From JAAZAI01 sp050942875 (GTDB lineage Bacteria; Verrucomicrobiota; Kiritimatiellia; RFP12; UBA3636): a DNA stretch of 41,808 bases. A model generated the notes under the pieces. It was not told the origin of the DNA. It was given only the letters and a program-made list of their open reading frames with translations, and did no database searches. Of this stretch, positions 7,665-16,407 are shown in pieces (positions within the stretch are counted from its first letter, which is position 1; each line of letters opens with the position of its first letter). Both the position numbers and the translations under genes were made by a program. Location of the stretch: NCBI GenBank assembly GCA_050942875.1, contig JBMNOD010000025.1:1-41808 (forward strand). Direction: 5' to 3'.

Positions 7665-8145
7665 GGGAACTTGAAACTTGAAGCTGGAAATTGGGCCGGG
7701 GCGGCTTCGCCGAGTGGAGAATGGCCACGAAAAACACAGGCCGCTTCGCGGCAGGGGCTAGTCGCTAGGGGCTAGTGCCGCGAAGCGGCTTTGGACAAGA
7801 TTGCGGGCGTGAAGAATGGAATCCTGTGAAGAATGGAATCCTGTCCAAAAACGGGGTCTGGGGCGTCCCCGGCCAGAACTCCTCGCTCCTCGCTCCTCAC
7901 TCCTCGCTAAAGTTTTTGTGGTTTCGTGGCTATGATGAAAGAGCAAGTGTGCAGCCGATGGTCCATGGACCACGGTCCATCGTCCTGAATCGAAGGCGGG
8001 CGGGGCGTGGATTGGGTTTCAGACAAGATTACAAGATTGCGGGCGTGAAGAATGGAATCCTGTGAATCCTGCAATCCTGTCCAAAAACGGGGTTTGGGAC
8101 GTCCCCGGCCAGAACTCCTCGCTCCTCGCTTCTCACGCCCCACTG
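7665..8145. repeat. Repeat mosaic between the LamG-like gene and argS
   Basis: This 580-bp gap has no credible gene. In order it holds the AACTTGAAGCTGG-to-CGAAAAACACAGG unit (7665-7740); a hairpin with a perfect 14-bp stem (7740-7753 with 7776-7789) around tandem GGGGCTAG words; an ACAAGATTGCGGGCGTGAAG unit (7793-7855); a CTCCTCGCTCC unit (7870-7910); the palindrome TGGTCCATGGACCA near 7958-7975; and second copies of the ACAAGATT and CTCCTCGCTCC units (8018-8138). Confidence 0.75.
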
Positions 8146-8155
8146 CATTCGATGG

Positions 8156-8185
8156 TTGCGGGAAAGGCGCGGAATCGGGTATAGT
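8156..8185 (+). promoter_or_regulatory. Sigma-70-like promoter for argS
   Basis: TTGCGG-N18-TATAGT, with the -10 box ending 8 nt before the argS ATG. No Shine-Dalgarno is visible, so a leaderless transcript is likely. Confidence 0.5.
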
Positions 8186-8193
8186 AATGAACC

Positions 8194-9960
8194 ATGAATT
8201 CCCCTTCCGTTTCTTCCGATCCCCTCCCCCTCCCGCTCGTCGAGGACCTGCTCACCGATTGGCTCGGCGCCCGCTTCGCCCAGACGTTCCCGGGCTGCCC
8301 CGACGCCGCGTCCGCCGGACGCGTCCTGCCGTCGACAAATCCGGAGTTCGGCGACTTCCAGTGCAACGACGCGATGGGCCTGGCCAAGGCGTTGCGAACG
8401 CCGCCGCGCGCCATCGCTGAAAAGGTGGTCGCCGGCGCCGCCCTGCCGGGCGTCGTCGCCCGCCTCGAGGTCGCCGGCCCGGGCTTCATCAACATCTCGC
8501 TGGAATCGGCGTTCATCGCCGACCGGGCGATCGCCATCGCCGCCGATCCCCACGCCTGCATCCCCCAGTCCGGCGCAGGGCGCACCGTGGTGCTCGACTA
8601 CTCCAGCCCGAACGTCGCCAAGCCGATGCACATCGGCCACATCCGCTCGACCATCATCGGCGCCGCGATCGACCAGCTCCACCGGGCGCTGGGCTATCGG
8701 GTCGTCGCCGACAACCACATCGGCGACTGGGGCACGCAGTTCGGCATCGTCATCATGGGCTACCGCCACTTCGCCGACCCCGGGAAGCTCGCCGAGGAAC
8801 CGACCTCGGAGCTTGAGCGCGTCTATGTGCTGAGCAGCAGGAAGTCGAAGGAAGACGAAGACTGGATGGAGCAGTGCCGCGCCGAGCTCGTCAAGCTCCA
8901 GCAGGGCGACCCCGGGAACCGCGCGCTGTGGAAGGAGTTCATCCGCCTCTCGCTCAAAGAGTTTGATCGCACCTACGCCCGCCTCGGCGTCCGCTTCGAC
9001 CTCGTCCGCGGCGAAAGCCACTACCAGGATGCGCTGGCCGACGTCGTCGACCGCCTCGAAGCGGCAGGCATTGCAAAGGAAAGCGACGGCGCGACGATCG
9101 TCGATCTCTCGTCCGAAAACCTCGGCGTCTGCATCGTGCGCAAACGCGACGGCGGGTTCAACTACGCCACGACGGACATCGCCACGGTCGAATCGCGCGT
9201 CAAGGAGTTCGACCCCGAGAAGATCGTCTATGTCACCGACGAGCGCCAGCAGCTCCATTTCAAGCAGTTCTTCTCCGTCTGCCGCAAGCTCGGCGTCGCC
9301 CCGGAGTCGGTCGATCTGGTGCATGTGTGGTTCGGCCTCATGCGCCTGCCCGAAGGCACGTTCTCCACGCGCGACGGCAACGTCATCAAACTCGACGCCC
9401 TGCTCGACGAGGCCGAGGCCCGGGCGATGGCCATCATTCGCGAAAGCCGTCCCGAGCTGCCCGAGGACGACGCGCAGACGCTGGCCGCGCAAATCGGCAT
9501 CGGCGCCGTCAAGTACGCCGACTTGAGCCAGGATCCGAAGACGTTGATCACGTTCACATGGGACAAGGCGCTGGCTCTCGAAGGCAATTCCGGACCCTAT
9601 CTCCAGTACGCCTACGCCCGCATCCGCAGCGTCCAGGAAAAGTACCGCGAGCAATTCCCCGACACGTCTCCCGACGCCCATCCGCTGGATCTCGCCGATC
9701 CCGTCGAGCGCGCGCTGGGGCTGAAGCTGGCGTTGTTCCCGTCCGTCGTCCAAAAGGCCGCGCTCGACTACCGCCCCTGCCTGCTCGCCGACTATCTTTA
9801 CGATCTGGCGCAGACGTACAGTTCGTTCTATCAGCGCCTTCCCTTCTTGAAGGCCGATGCCGGCGTGCGGGAAAGCCGCATCCGCCTCTGTGGCATTGTC
9901 GCCACCGTGCTCGGCCGCGGGCTTTCGCTGCTGGGCATCGCCACGCCCGAACGCATCTGA
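8194..9960 (+). CDS. argS: Arginyl-tRNA synthetase
   Basis: Class I aminoacyl-tRNA synthetase charging tRNA-Arg with arginine using ATP in the cytoplasm. The product has 588 residues, the usual size. The N-terminal ArgS additional domain is followed by the class signature SSPNVAKPMHIGHIRST at about residues 138-154 (HIGH motif). The KMSKS-equivalent loop reads FSTRDGN, before VIKLDALLDEA. The C-terminal DALR anticodon-binding region includes YLQYAYARIRS and a terminal LLGIATPERI. It is followed after 33 bp by a type II secretion F-like gene, with no evident functional link. A tRNA-Arg(UCG) gene lies 22 kb away in the same window. Confidence 0.97.
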   Translation: MNSPSVSSDPLPLPLVEDLLTDWLGARFAQTFPGCPDAASAGRVLPSTNPEFGDFQCNDAMGLAKALRTPPRAIAEKVVAGAALPGVVARLEVAGPGFINISLESAFIADRAIAIAADPHACIPQSGAGRTVVLDYSSPNVAKPMHIGHIRSTIIGAAIDQLHRALGYRVVADNHIGDWGTQFGIVIMGYRHFADPGKLAEEPTSELERVYVLSSRKSKEDEDWMEQCRAELVKLQQGDPGNRALWKEFIRLSLKEFDRTYARLGVRFDLVRGESHYQDALADVVDRLEAAGIAKESDGATIVDLSSENLGVCIVRKRDGGFNYATTDIATVESRVKEFDPEKIVYVTDERQQLHFKQFFSVCRKLGVAPESVDLVHVWFGLMRLPEGTFSTRDGNVIKLDALLDEAEARAMAIIRESRPELPEDDAQTLAAQIGIGAVKYADLSQDPKTLITFTWDKALALEGNSGPYLQYAYARIRSVQEKYREQFPDTSPDAHPLDLADPVERALGLKLALFPSVVQKAALDYRPCLLADYLYDLAQTYSSFYQRLPFLKADAGVRESRIRLCGIVATVLGRGLSLLGIATPERI

Positions 9961-9993
9961 CACCGTTTTTGACGCTCCGAAGAGGATTCCCCC

Positions 9994-11256
9994 ATGCCGC
10001 AATTTGACTACACAGCGAAAAGCCGAGACGGCAAGAACAGCGCCGGCGTCGTGGACGCCCCCGACCGCCGCGGGGCGATCGCCGCCGTGGAGCGGCTCGG
10101 GCTGATCCCCCTCGACGTCGTGCAGCGCAGCGAATCGGCAAAGGCCCGCGCCAAGGCGGCCAAGGGCGCCAGGGGCGGCCCTTCGAGGTTCAAGCTCGCC
10201 CGCCCGAACCACATGAACTCGAACGAGGTGATGCTCTTCACCGGCGAACTCGCGGACCTGCTCGAAGGCGGCATGACGCTCGGCAACGCGCTCAACTGCC
10301 TCGCCTCGCGCGGCGACGGGCAGAGCGGCCCCTCCCAGGTCATCACGGCGCTGCGCGACGCGATCATCGAAGGCGCGTCGTTCTCCACCGCGCTGGAAAA
10401 GTTCCCCAAGGCGTTTTCGCCAATCTACGTCAACATGATCCGCGCCGGCGAAGCCAGCGGCGCGCTGACATCCGTCCTCCAACGCCTCCTGGCGCACTTC
10501 GAGCGGACGCACGCCATGCGCAGCAAGGTCGTCAGCGCGATGGTCTACCCCGTCATCGTGCTCGTCATGGGCTTTGGCGTCGGCGTCTTCGCCATCACCT
10601 ACATCCTGCCGAAGTTCCAGACGATCTTCGACCAAATGGGGCCGGACAGCCTGCCGACCATGACGAAGATGCTCGTCGGCTTCAGCGACTGGAGCAAGAA
10701 ATACGCCGTCTTCATCGCCATCGGACTCGTCGCGGGAATCTTCGTTTTCCTCCAATGGATCAAAACCCCCCGCGGCAGGCGCAAATGGGACGGCTTCAAA
10801 CTCAAGATGCCGCTCGTCAAGGGCATCGTCGCCAGCGCCATCTATGCGAACTTCGCGCGGACGCTGGAATCGCTGCTCGAAAACGGCGTCCCCGTTCTCC
10901 AGGCGCTCAAGATCACGAGCCAGACCGTCGGCAACGCCGTCGTGGCCGACGAGCTGCTGAACGCCCGGGAGCGCGTCACCGACGGCACCACGATCTCGGG
11001 CCCGCTCGCCGCGGGCGGCGTCTTCCCCCAGACCGTCATCGACTTGCTTTCCATCGGCGAACAAACCGGCGACATGCCATCGGCGCTCGGCCACATCGCC
11101 AAGCGGTATGAAAACGCGCTCGAACGCAATGTCGCCATCTTCACCTCGGCACTCGAACCGATCATGATCTTCGGCGTCGCGCTCGTCATCGCCTTCGTGG
11201 CGATCGCCGTCATGCAGGCCGTGCTGGGCGTCACCAGCGGCATGAACATCAAGTAG
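9994..11256 (+). CDS. Type II secretion/type IV pilus inner-membrane platform protein (GspF/PilC family)
   Basis: Polytopic platform protein that couples the cytoplasmic assembly ATPase to pseudopilin or pilin assembly. The 420 residues show the family opening (MPQFDYTAKSRDGKNSAGVVDAPD), two T2SSF domains (LFTGELADLLEGGMTLGNAL near residue 80 and FARTLESLLENGVPVLQALK near 285), and three hydrophobic segments, including YPVIVLVMGFGVGVFAITYI and a C-terminal MIFGVALVIAFVAIAVMQAV. AGAGGA-type ribosome site about 8 nt before the ATG. It stands alone: no gspE, gspG or pilT is in the window, so its partners must be elsewhere. Its 3' end overlaps the convergent kinase gene by 8 bp. Confidence 0.92.
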   Translation: MPQFDYTAKSRDGKNSAGVVDAPDRRGAIAAVERLGLIPLDVVQRSESAKARAKAAKGARGGPSRFKLARPNHMNSNEVMLFTGELADLLEGGMTLGNALNCLASRGDGQSGPSQVITALRDAIIEGASFSTALEKFPKAFSPIYVNMIRAGEASGALTSVLQRLLAHFERTHAMRSKVVSAMVYPVIVLVMGFGVGVFAITYILPKFQTIFDQMGPDSLPTMTKMLVGFSDWSKKYAVFIAIGLVAGIFVFLQWIKTPRGRRKWDGFKLKMPLVKGIVASAIYANFARTLESLLENGVPVLQALKITSQTVGNAVVADELLNARERVTDGTTISGPLAAGGVFPQTVIDLLSIGEQTGDMPSALGHIAKRYENALERNVAIFTSALEPIMIFGVALVIAFVAIAVMQAVLGVTSGMNIK

Positions 11257-12595
11257 CCGCCAACCCCGGCTCCTCCGACTCCGGAACGCCGGACCTGACA
11301 ACGATCGGCTGGCTGACGTCGATCGCGGCGATGTCTCTGCCACAGACGCCGAGAAATTCCTTGACGAACTCGCCCACCGAGCCGTAGCGCTGGGCGGGAT
11401 CAAATGCCGCGGCGCGGCGAAGGACATCGTCCAACGGCGAAGGCAGGATGTCGAAATCAGGCTGAAGCCCCTCGAGAAGCTGCTCCGTCGTGGTGTCGAT
11501 GGGAAACGGGAAACGCCCCACCAGCATCAGGTACGTGATGATGGCCAGCGCATACACGTCGGTCTCGGGCCCGCAGATCTCGCCGCGGAGCTGTTCGGGG
11601 CTCATGTATTCGGGCGTGCCGATGATGTGGCTGAGCGCCTTGGCGCGATTCTTCAGCGTAGCCGTGCCGAAATCGATGATCTTGAGCTCGCTGGACTCGG
11701 TGATGAAGATGTTCTCCGGCTTCAAATCGTTGTGGATGACATTTTTGGCGTGCGCGTAGTCAAGCGCAAAGGCGCAAGCGGCGAGAACGTCGCACGTCGT
11801 CGAAACCGACAGACGCTCGTTCTCGATGATCACGTCGCGCAGCGTCTGGCCACGCACCAGCTCCATGACGATGTAGTAGTTGTTGTTGTAGGAATCGAAG
11901 CTGTAGGTGCGCAGAATGCCCTGGTGCGAGAGCTGCATCGCAATGCGCGCCTCGTCCTTGAGCGAGGCGAGCACGTCGTCGTCCTCCAGAAGGTCCTGGT
12001 TGACCAGTTTGATCGCCACTTCGATATTGAGCAGCTTGTCCATGGCCAGGAAGACGGAGCCCGTGCCACCGATGCCAATGAGATCGAGCAACGTATAGCG
12101 CTCGGGATCGACGCCGCCCATGGCCGGATTGCGGCTTTCAGTTCTCAACACGCCTTTGTCGAGGATGCGTCGGGTCGGCGCCGCGTCCGACACCGGGGGC
12201 CGCCCCTGCCTGCCGCCCGAGCCCTTCGCAAAAGCGGCGATCGCATCGGCCGCCGCCTTCCGGATGTCGAACGTGGAATGGGGACGCGCCAGGAAGCCGA
12301 CGCCAAGCCCCTGTTCAATGAGCTTGTCCGCCCGCATCGCCATGAGCTTGGTCCCTGTGAAGAGAACCTGAATCCCAGGCGATGCATACTGGGCGATCGA
12401 CACGAGGGACTTCACATCGAGATCCGGCGTCTGCAAATCGCAGATCCAGAGAGCGATGTGCATCGTGCCAAGCGCATGGCGCGCCAGCGACGGCGTCTGC
12501 ACGACAACGACAAGACGGTCCGGCGCGTCGAGCGCCTTCTTGACGGCGGACAACGGCTGCGGATCAAGAACGAGGATGGTGACGGTCGAGCTCAT
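11249..12595 (-). CDS. Ser/Thr protein kinase with N-terminal degenerate receiver-like domain (448 aa)
   Basis: Soluble Hanks-type kinase. Residues 1-120 resemble a response-regulator receiver (ILVLDPQP with Asp11, CDLQTPD with Asp53, LFTGT), but the usual Lys is Arg (ARP near 104), so it may not be phosphorylated normally. The kinase domain begins near 166: glycine loop GIGGTGSVF, VAIK (K196), catalytic loop HNDLKPEN (Asn where HRD has Arg, so a non-RD kinase), DFG at 308-310, and GTPEYMSPEQ. No PASTA repeats and no membrane segment; it ends about 50 residues after the domain. The ATG overlaps the upstream dehydrogenase stop (ATGA), so translation is coupled. The longer open frame to 12976 is shadow. 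Substrates unknown. Confidence 0.88.
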   Translation of the reverse strand: MSSTVTILVLDPQPLSAVKKALDAPDRLVVVVQTPSLARHALGTMHIALWICDLQTPDLDVKSLVSIAQYASPGIQVLFTGTKLMAMRADKLIEQGLGVGFLARPHSTFDIRKAAADAIAAFAKGSGGRQGRPPVSDAAPTRRILDKGVLRTESRNPAMGGVDPERYTLLDLIGIGGTGSVFLAMDKLLNIEVAIKLVNQDLLEDDDVLASLKDEARIAMQLSHQGILRTYSFDSYNNNYYIVMELVRGQTLRDVIIENERLSVSTTCDVLAACAFALDYAHAKNVIHNDLKPENIFITESSELKIIDFGTATLKNRAKALSHIIGTPEYMSPEQLRGEICGPETDVYALAIITYLMLVGRFPFPIDTTTEQLLEGLQPDFDILPSPLDDVLRRAAAFDPAQRYGSVGEFVKEFLGVCGRDIAAIDVSQPIVVRSGVPESEEPGLAAT

Positions 12596-13593
12596 GCCAG
12601 GGTTTCCGCCATCTCCCGTGTGATGCGCCACTGGGGCGTCTGCCCTGCCAGATATTGACGGCACTGCTCCACGGCCAGATCTCCCATGCGCTTGCATTCG
12701 TCGCCCATCGAGCCGGCGATGTGCGGCGAGAGCACCACGTTGGGGAGGGTGTAGAGCGGCGATCCCTCGGCCGGCGGCTCGGGGTTCGTGACATCCAGCA
12801 AGGCCAGCAGATCCGGGCGAGACCGGAGCGTTTCGATCATGGCGATCTCGTCCACCACCGCGCCGCGCGCGGTGTTGATGAACGTCGCGCCCGGTTTCAT
12901 CGAAGCCAGCAACGCGCCGGTGATCATCTTTTGAGTCGTCGGCAGATTGGGCGCATGCAGGGAGACGATGTCGCACGTGGCAAAGAGCGTGTCGAGCGGC
13001 AGCATCGTGATGCCAAACCCCAGCGCATCGGCTTTTTCCTGACTGAAAAAGGGATCGTAGGCAAAAAGCTTCAAGTCATGGCGATGCAGACGCTCGGCGG
13101 TCATTTTGCCGACCATGCCGAGCGAGACCAGACCCACGCTCGCGCCGTAAGCCCCAATCGCCTTGGGGTGTCGAAACCCCGCGGGAGAAGTGCAACCACG
13201 GGAAGACTCCCAAAAGCGCTTCAGCGACAAAATGACGAGCGCCTCGACGAACTCCGCCACGGGAACGGCATTGGCTTGCCAACTGCTGGTAATCACAATG
13301 CCGCGCGCCCAGAATTCGGGAGTCAGCATGTAGCGAATGGATCCCGCGCCGTAGAACACGGCTTCGAGCCGCGGCGCCGCCGCCAGCAGCTTCGCATCAA
13401 GCAACGGCGCGCCCCAACCGGAAAACATGAGCTGAACGCCCTCAAGCAACGCGGGGGCCTCCGCAAGCGCTTCGCGGGTGAGCACCCCGTCGCGAAGCTC
13501 GGCAAGCTCGCGAATGGCGGCAAGTTGTTCGGGGCCGTAGATCCTCTGGGCAGAGCCTTTGTCCAGGACGAGTGCGGCAATCTTCTTTGACAT
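12592..13593 (-). CDS. D-isomer-specific 2-hydroxyacid dehydrogenase (333 aa)
   Basis: NAD(P)-dependent oxidoreductase of the D-2-hydroxyacid dehydrogenase family, interconverting a 2-hydroxy acid and a 2-oxo acid. The nucleotide-binding loop reads GLVSLGMVGKM. The catalytic triad residues appear in INTARGAVVDE (Arg), DVTNPEPP (Glu) and LSPHIAGSMGDE (His). Substrate cannot be told from sequence; 3-phosphoglycerate, glyoxylate or lactate-like acids are all possible, and no ACT domain is present. The ATG at 13593 has AAGGA about 7 nt upstream; the extension to 13899 is shadow of the flavoprotein gene. Middle gene of gmk-coaC-dehydrogenase-kinase. Confidence 0.9.
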   Translation of the reverse strand: MSKKIAALVLDKGSAQRIYGPEQLAAIRELAELRDGVLTREALAEAPALLEGVQLMFSGWGAPLLDAKLLAAAPRLEAVFYGAGSIRYMLTPEFWARGIVITSSWQANAVPVAEFVEALVILSLKRFWESSRGCTSPAGFRHPKAIGAYGASVGLVSLGMVGKMTAERLHRHDLKLFAYDPFFSQEKADALGFGITMLPLDTLFATCDIVSLHAPNLPTTQKMITGALLASMKPGATFINTARGAVVDEIAMIETLRSRPDLLALLDVTNPEPPAEGSPLYTLPNVVLSPHIAGSMGDECKRMGDLAVEQCRQYLAGQTPQWRITREMAETLA

Positions 13594-13613
13594 TGCAGAT
13601 CCTTGCTGTTTGA

Positions 13614-14156
13614 TTATGCGCGCTCGAGCACGGCGCACGTTGTGTTGAAAATGTCGAGAGGCTCCGGCATGCGCCCGCGCCCCGTCGTGCCGCAAGCCAG
13701 GCCGCCCTCGGCCGGCTCGACGACGATCGCCCCGCGAGACTTGAGCGCGGCAAGGTTCGCCCGCGTCGCCGGATGCTCCCACATCTTGACGTTCATCGCC
13801 GGCGCCAGGACCAGCGGCTTGACGCAAGCCAGCGCAGTCGCCGTCAGCGCGTCGTCCGCGATGCCGGTCGCCAGCTTGGCGAGGACGTTCGCCGTGCACG
13901 GCGCGATGACGAGCGCGTCACAGCGGTCGGCGACCGAGATGTGCCCGGGCACCCACTCCGCGACGTCGTCGAAGAGCCCGGTGCAGACCGGATTGCGCGA
14001 CAGCGTGCGAAACGTCAACGGCGTCACAAACTGCTTCGCCGCGTCGGTCATGACCACCGAAACCTCGTAGCCCGCCTTTGTAAAAAGACGAACCAGCTCG
14101 CAGGCCTTGTAGGCCGCGATCGACCCCGTCACCCCTACTGCAATGTGCTTGCCCAT
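13614..14156 (-). CDS. coaC: Phosphopantothenoylcysteine decarboxylase-type flavoprotein
   Basis: FMN-dependent decarboxylation of 4'-phosphopantothenoylcysteine in coenzyme A synthesis. Of 180 residues, GVTGSIAAYKACEL binds FMN, His in GHISVAD is the catalytic base position, PAMNVKMW matches the family's PxMNxxMW motif, and ACGTTGRGRM carries the substrate-clamp Cys. It lacks the CoaB synthetase half usually fused in bacteria, so coaB must be separate. Synteny with gmk directly upstream (24 bp) matches the common gmk-rpoZ-coaBC arrangement, here without rpoZ. AAAGGA ribosome site 7 nt before the ATG. Related flavoprotein decarboxylases (lantibiotic type) are less likely given the motifs. Confidence 0.88.
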   Translation of the reverse strand: MGKHIAVGVTGSIAAYKACELVRLFTKAGYEVSVVMTDAAKQFVTPLTFRTLSRNPVCTGLFDDVAEWVPGHISVADRCDALVIAPCTANVLAKLATGIADDALTATALACVKPLVLAPAMNVKMWEHPATRANLAALKSRGAIVVEPAEGGLACGTTGRGRMPEPLDIFNTTCAVLERA

Positions 14157-14180
14157 GTCCGCGTCCTTTCTTGCTTGGGA

Positions 14181-14810
14181 TCAAGCGACGCCTTCCACTC
14201 TGGAAAAGGCGTCGAGAATGATCTGCCGAAACTCGTTGAAGGCGACGGCCAGGTCGTCGTTGACGACCCGATGCCGGAATTCGCCCGCGCGGGCGATCTC
14301 GCCACGCGCATTCGTCAAACGTCGCTCGATCGTCTCCGGCGTGTCCTCGCCACGCCGAACAAGACGCTCGCGCAACACCTCGATCGACGGCACGTCGATG
14401 AAAACATCCACGAAGCCCGCACGCACGGGATCTTCGGACGACAGCCCCGATACGAAGTCGCGCACCTGGGCCGCGCCGCAGACGTCGATGTCCATCAGCA
14501 CGGAGTTTCCAGCGGCCATCGTGTCCTCGACCGTCTTGCGGAGCGTGCCGTACCGATGCCCGTGGACAAGCGCGTGCTCCAAAAACTCGCCGCGATCGAC
14601 GCGCGTCTCGAACTCGGGCAACGAAAGAAAATGATAGGCCACGCCGTCTTCCTCGCCACCACGCGGCGCACGGGTCGTGCAGGAGACGGAATAGATGAAT
14701 TCAGGGAATTCCGTCAGAAGCATGCGGCAGAGCGTGGACTTTCCCGCGCCCGAAGGCGCCGTCACCACCACCAACAAAGATTTCTTCCGTTTTTCCGCTT
14801 GTGCTTCCAT
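14181..14810 (-). CDS. gmk: Guanylate kinase
   Basis: Phosphorylates GMP to GDP with ATP in the cytoplasm. The 209 residues include the P-loop APSGAGKST, the GMP-binding SVSCTTRAPRGGE and DGVAYHFLS, EFLEHALVHGHRYGT, and the lid RLVRRGEDTPETIERRL. Start choice: an open frame extends to 14885, but that ATG sits inside the promoter. The ATG at 14810 (MEAQAEKRKKSLLVVVTAPSG) gives the normal family N-terminus. No strong Shine-Dalgarno. First gene of a four-gene minus-strand operon. Confidence 0.95.
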   Translation of the reverse strand: MEAQAEKRKKSLLVVVTAPSGAGKSTLCRMLLTEFPEFIYSVSCTTRAPRGGEEDGVAYHFLSLPEFETRVDRGEFLEHALVHGHRYGTLRKTVEDTMAAGNSVLMDIDVCGAAQVRDFVSGLSSEDPVRAGFVDVFIDVPSIEVLRERLVRRGEDTPETIERRLTNARGEIARAGEFRHRVVNDDLAVAFNEFRQIILDAFSRVEGVA

Positions 14811-14842
14811 CGCCTGAATGAACCCCGCCAGCGCCCAATGCG

Positions 14843-14885
14843 CCCTGCGCAGGGAAACATTATCAAAAACGGCCTGGAATCGCAA
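14843..14885 (-). promoter_or_regulatory. gmk promoter with a palindrome at the predicted start site
   Basis: TTGCGA (14880-14885), a 17-bp spacer, and TAATGT (14857-14862) on the minus strand. A perfect 12-bp palindrome CCCTGCGCAGGG lies at 14843-14854, just where RNA should begin, and could be an operator or a 5' hairpin. Confidence 0.5.
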
Positions 14886-14994
14886 GGCAATCGGTCAAGC
14901 GCCGCGGGTGTGTGCCAAAAAGTGACAGACAAATCCGGCATTGCCTATGTCATGCGCATTGAAAGGGAGTTTGATGCATTGCTTTCACTGCAAT

Positions 14995-15505
14995 CGAGCC
15001 GCACTCCGCACCACCGTCGTCCCTTCTTGATTTCAGAAGCGTGTTTTCATTGCCATGCCCCTCCCTGCACGCCTCCGTGCCTCCGTGTCTCTGGTAAAAA
15101 TGAAATGAAAAAGAAACTTGGCGGGCCTGGAGGTTTTTTCAACTGCGAATTTTTGTGGCCATGAAGGGAACTCGGAATTGGGGCGTGGCCGTGGCGGCTG
15201 TGCCGAGTGGGGGAATGGCCACGAAAAACAAGAAAGCACAAAAAGCGTAGGTGGCGCGGCGTGGGTGGTGGGGTTTCACCGGAAGGGCGAGAAGGGCGAG
15301 AAGAGCCGCGGCGGCGTCGCCGAGCGGGGAATGGCCACGAAAAACACAAAGACGCAGGCGACGCGGCATAGGTGGAGGTTTTTGATCTAAACACACGGGC
15401 ACGGAGACACAGAGAGGGATGTGAGGGCTGGCAGGCTGCCGCCCCCGCGTCCAATATGCCCATTGGTTTTGAATTTGGCATCAAGAATGCCTCCATGTCC
15501 CAGGG
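14995..15505 (+). repeat. Composite dispersed repeat of about 0.5 kb, copy 1
   Basis: The gap 14811-15594 holds no gene. From about 14995 it matches, in inverted orientation and nearly end to end, 41385-41808. Landmarks are CAATCGAGCC, AGCGTGTTTTCATTGCCATG, CTCTGGTAAAAATGAAATGA, GGAATGGCCACGAAAAACA (twice), ACACGGGCACGGAGACACAG and CCCATTGGTTTTGAATTTGG. It ends about 90 bp before thiM. Long open frames across it are repeat artefacts. Confidence 0.85.
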
Positions 15506-15558
15506 AAACTCAAAGAACCATGTCACGATTCTGGCACACACCCGGCGCCGCTCCGCAT

Positions 15559-15587
15559 TTGCATGGACGCATCACGTGTGATATCAT
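15559..15587 (+). promoter_or_regulatory. Sigma-70-like promoter for the thiM operon
   Basis: TTGCAT-N17-TATCAT, with the -10 box ending 7 nt before the thiM ATG. The GGAGGG lies directly against the ATG, too close for a normal Shine-Dalgarno, so a leaderless start is plausible. No TPP-riboswitch core (CTGAGA with its partner ACCTGA-like segment) is visible upstream. Confidence 0.5.
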
Positions 15588-15594
15588 TGGAGGG

Positions 15595-16407
15595 ATGAAA
15601 CCGAATCTCAACGCCATCGACACCACCTGCGAACTGCTCGAAAGATTGCGGGAAGAAATGCCGCTCGTCCACTGCATGACGAATGCCGTCGTCACCGGCT
15701 ACACCGCCAACGCCTTGCTCGCCGCGGGCGCCGCCCCCGCCATGATCCACGACCGCGAGGAGGCGGCGCAATTCGCCGCCGCCGCCAACGCCCTGCTCAT
15801 CAACATCGGCACGATCACCCAGGATCAGGCCGCCGCCATGCGCGGCGCCATCGACGCCGCCAATCAGGCGGGACGCCCCTGGGTGCTCGATCCGGTCGCC
15901 GTGGGCGTCCTGTCGCTGCGCACGGCGTTCGCCGCCGAAGCCAAGCTGAAGACCCCCGCCATCATCCGGGGAAACGCCTCGGAAATCATCGCCCTCGCTG
16001 GATTCAAGGCCACGTCGCGCGGCGTGGACGGCACCGCCTCCGGCGACGAAGCCCGCGACGCCGCGGCACGCCTCAGCAAGGAAACCGGCGCCGCCGTGCT
16101 TGCCACGGGCGAAGTCGACATCGCCGTCATGCCCGGACGCGACACCGTCTCCATCACCAACGGCCACCCGATCATGACGCGCGTCACCGGCGTCGGCTGC
16201 GCCCAGGGCGCCCTCGCCGCCGCCTTCGCCGCCGTCGCGGACTCCCCGTTCGACGCGGCCGTCGCCGCCGGCCTCGTCATGGCCGTCGCAGGCGACATGG
16301 CCTTCGAAACGGCCAAACGCCCCGGCTCCTACCAGATCGCCCTGCTCGACGCCCTCGACGCCATCGACGACGCCACGCTTCGCAACCGTGGAAAGGCGTT
16401 CGCATGA
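15595..16407 (+). CDS. thiM: Hydroxyethylthiazole kinase
   Basis: Phosphorylates 4-methyl-5-(2-hydroxyethyl)thiazole in thiamine salvage. The 270 residues show CMTNAVVTGYTANALLAAGAAPAM, INIGT, DPVAVG, RGNASEIIALAG and VTGVGCAQGALAAAF, whose Cys is the active-site residue of the family. The start at 15595 (MKPNLNAIDTTCELL) matches the usual N-terminus; the frame open from 15421 runs through repeat sequence. The last codons overlap thiE by 4 bp. First gene of the run thiM-thiE-SBP-murJ-lyase. Confidence 0.95.
   Translation: MKPNLNAIDTTCELLERLREEMPLVHCMTNAVVTGYTANALLAAGAAPAMIHDREEAAQFAAAANALLINIGTITQDQAAAMRGAIDAANQAGRPWVLDPVAVGVLSLRTAFAAEAKLKTPAIIRGNASEIIALAGFKATSRGVDGTASGDEARDAAARLSKETGAAVLATGEVDIAVMPGRDTVSITNGHPIMTRVTGVGCAQGALAAAFAAVADSPFDAAVAAGLVMAVAGDMAFETAKRPGSYQIALLDALDAIDDATLRNRGKAFA

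Noticed and set aside
8029..11427. 1132-residue minus-strand open frame opposite argS and gspF
   Set aside because: Arg/Gly/Ala/Asp-biased shadow of GC-rich genes; argS and gspF have full family motifs on the other strand.
15420..15594. TPP riboswitch before thiM
   Set aside because: No CTGAGA core or matching helices; the stretch is mostly repeat sequence and the promoter lies 7 nt before the start.
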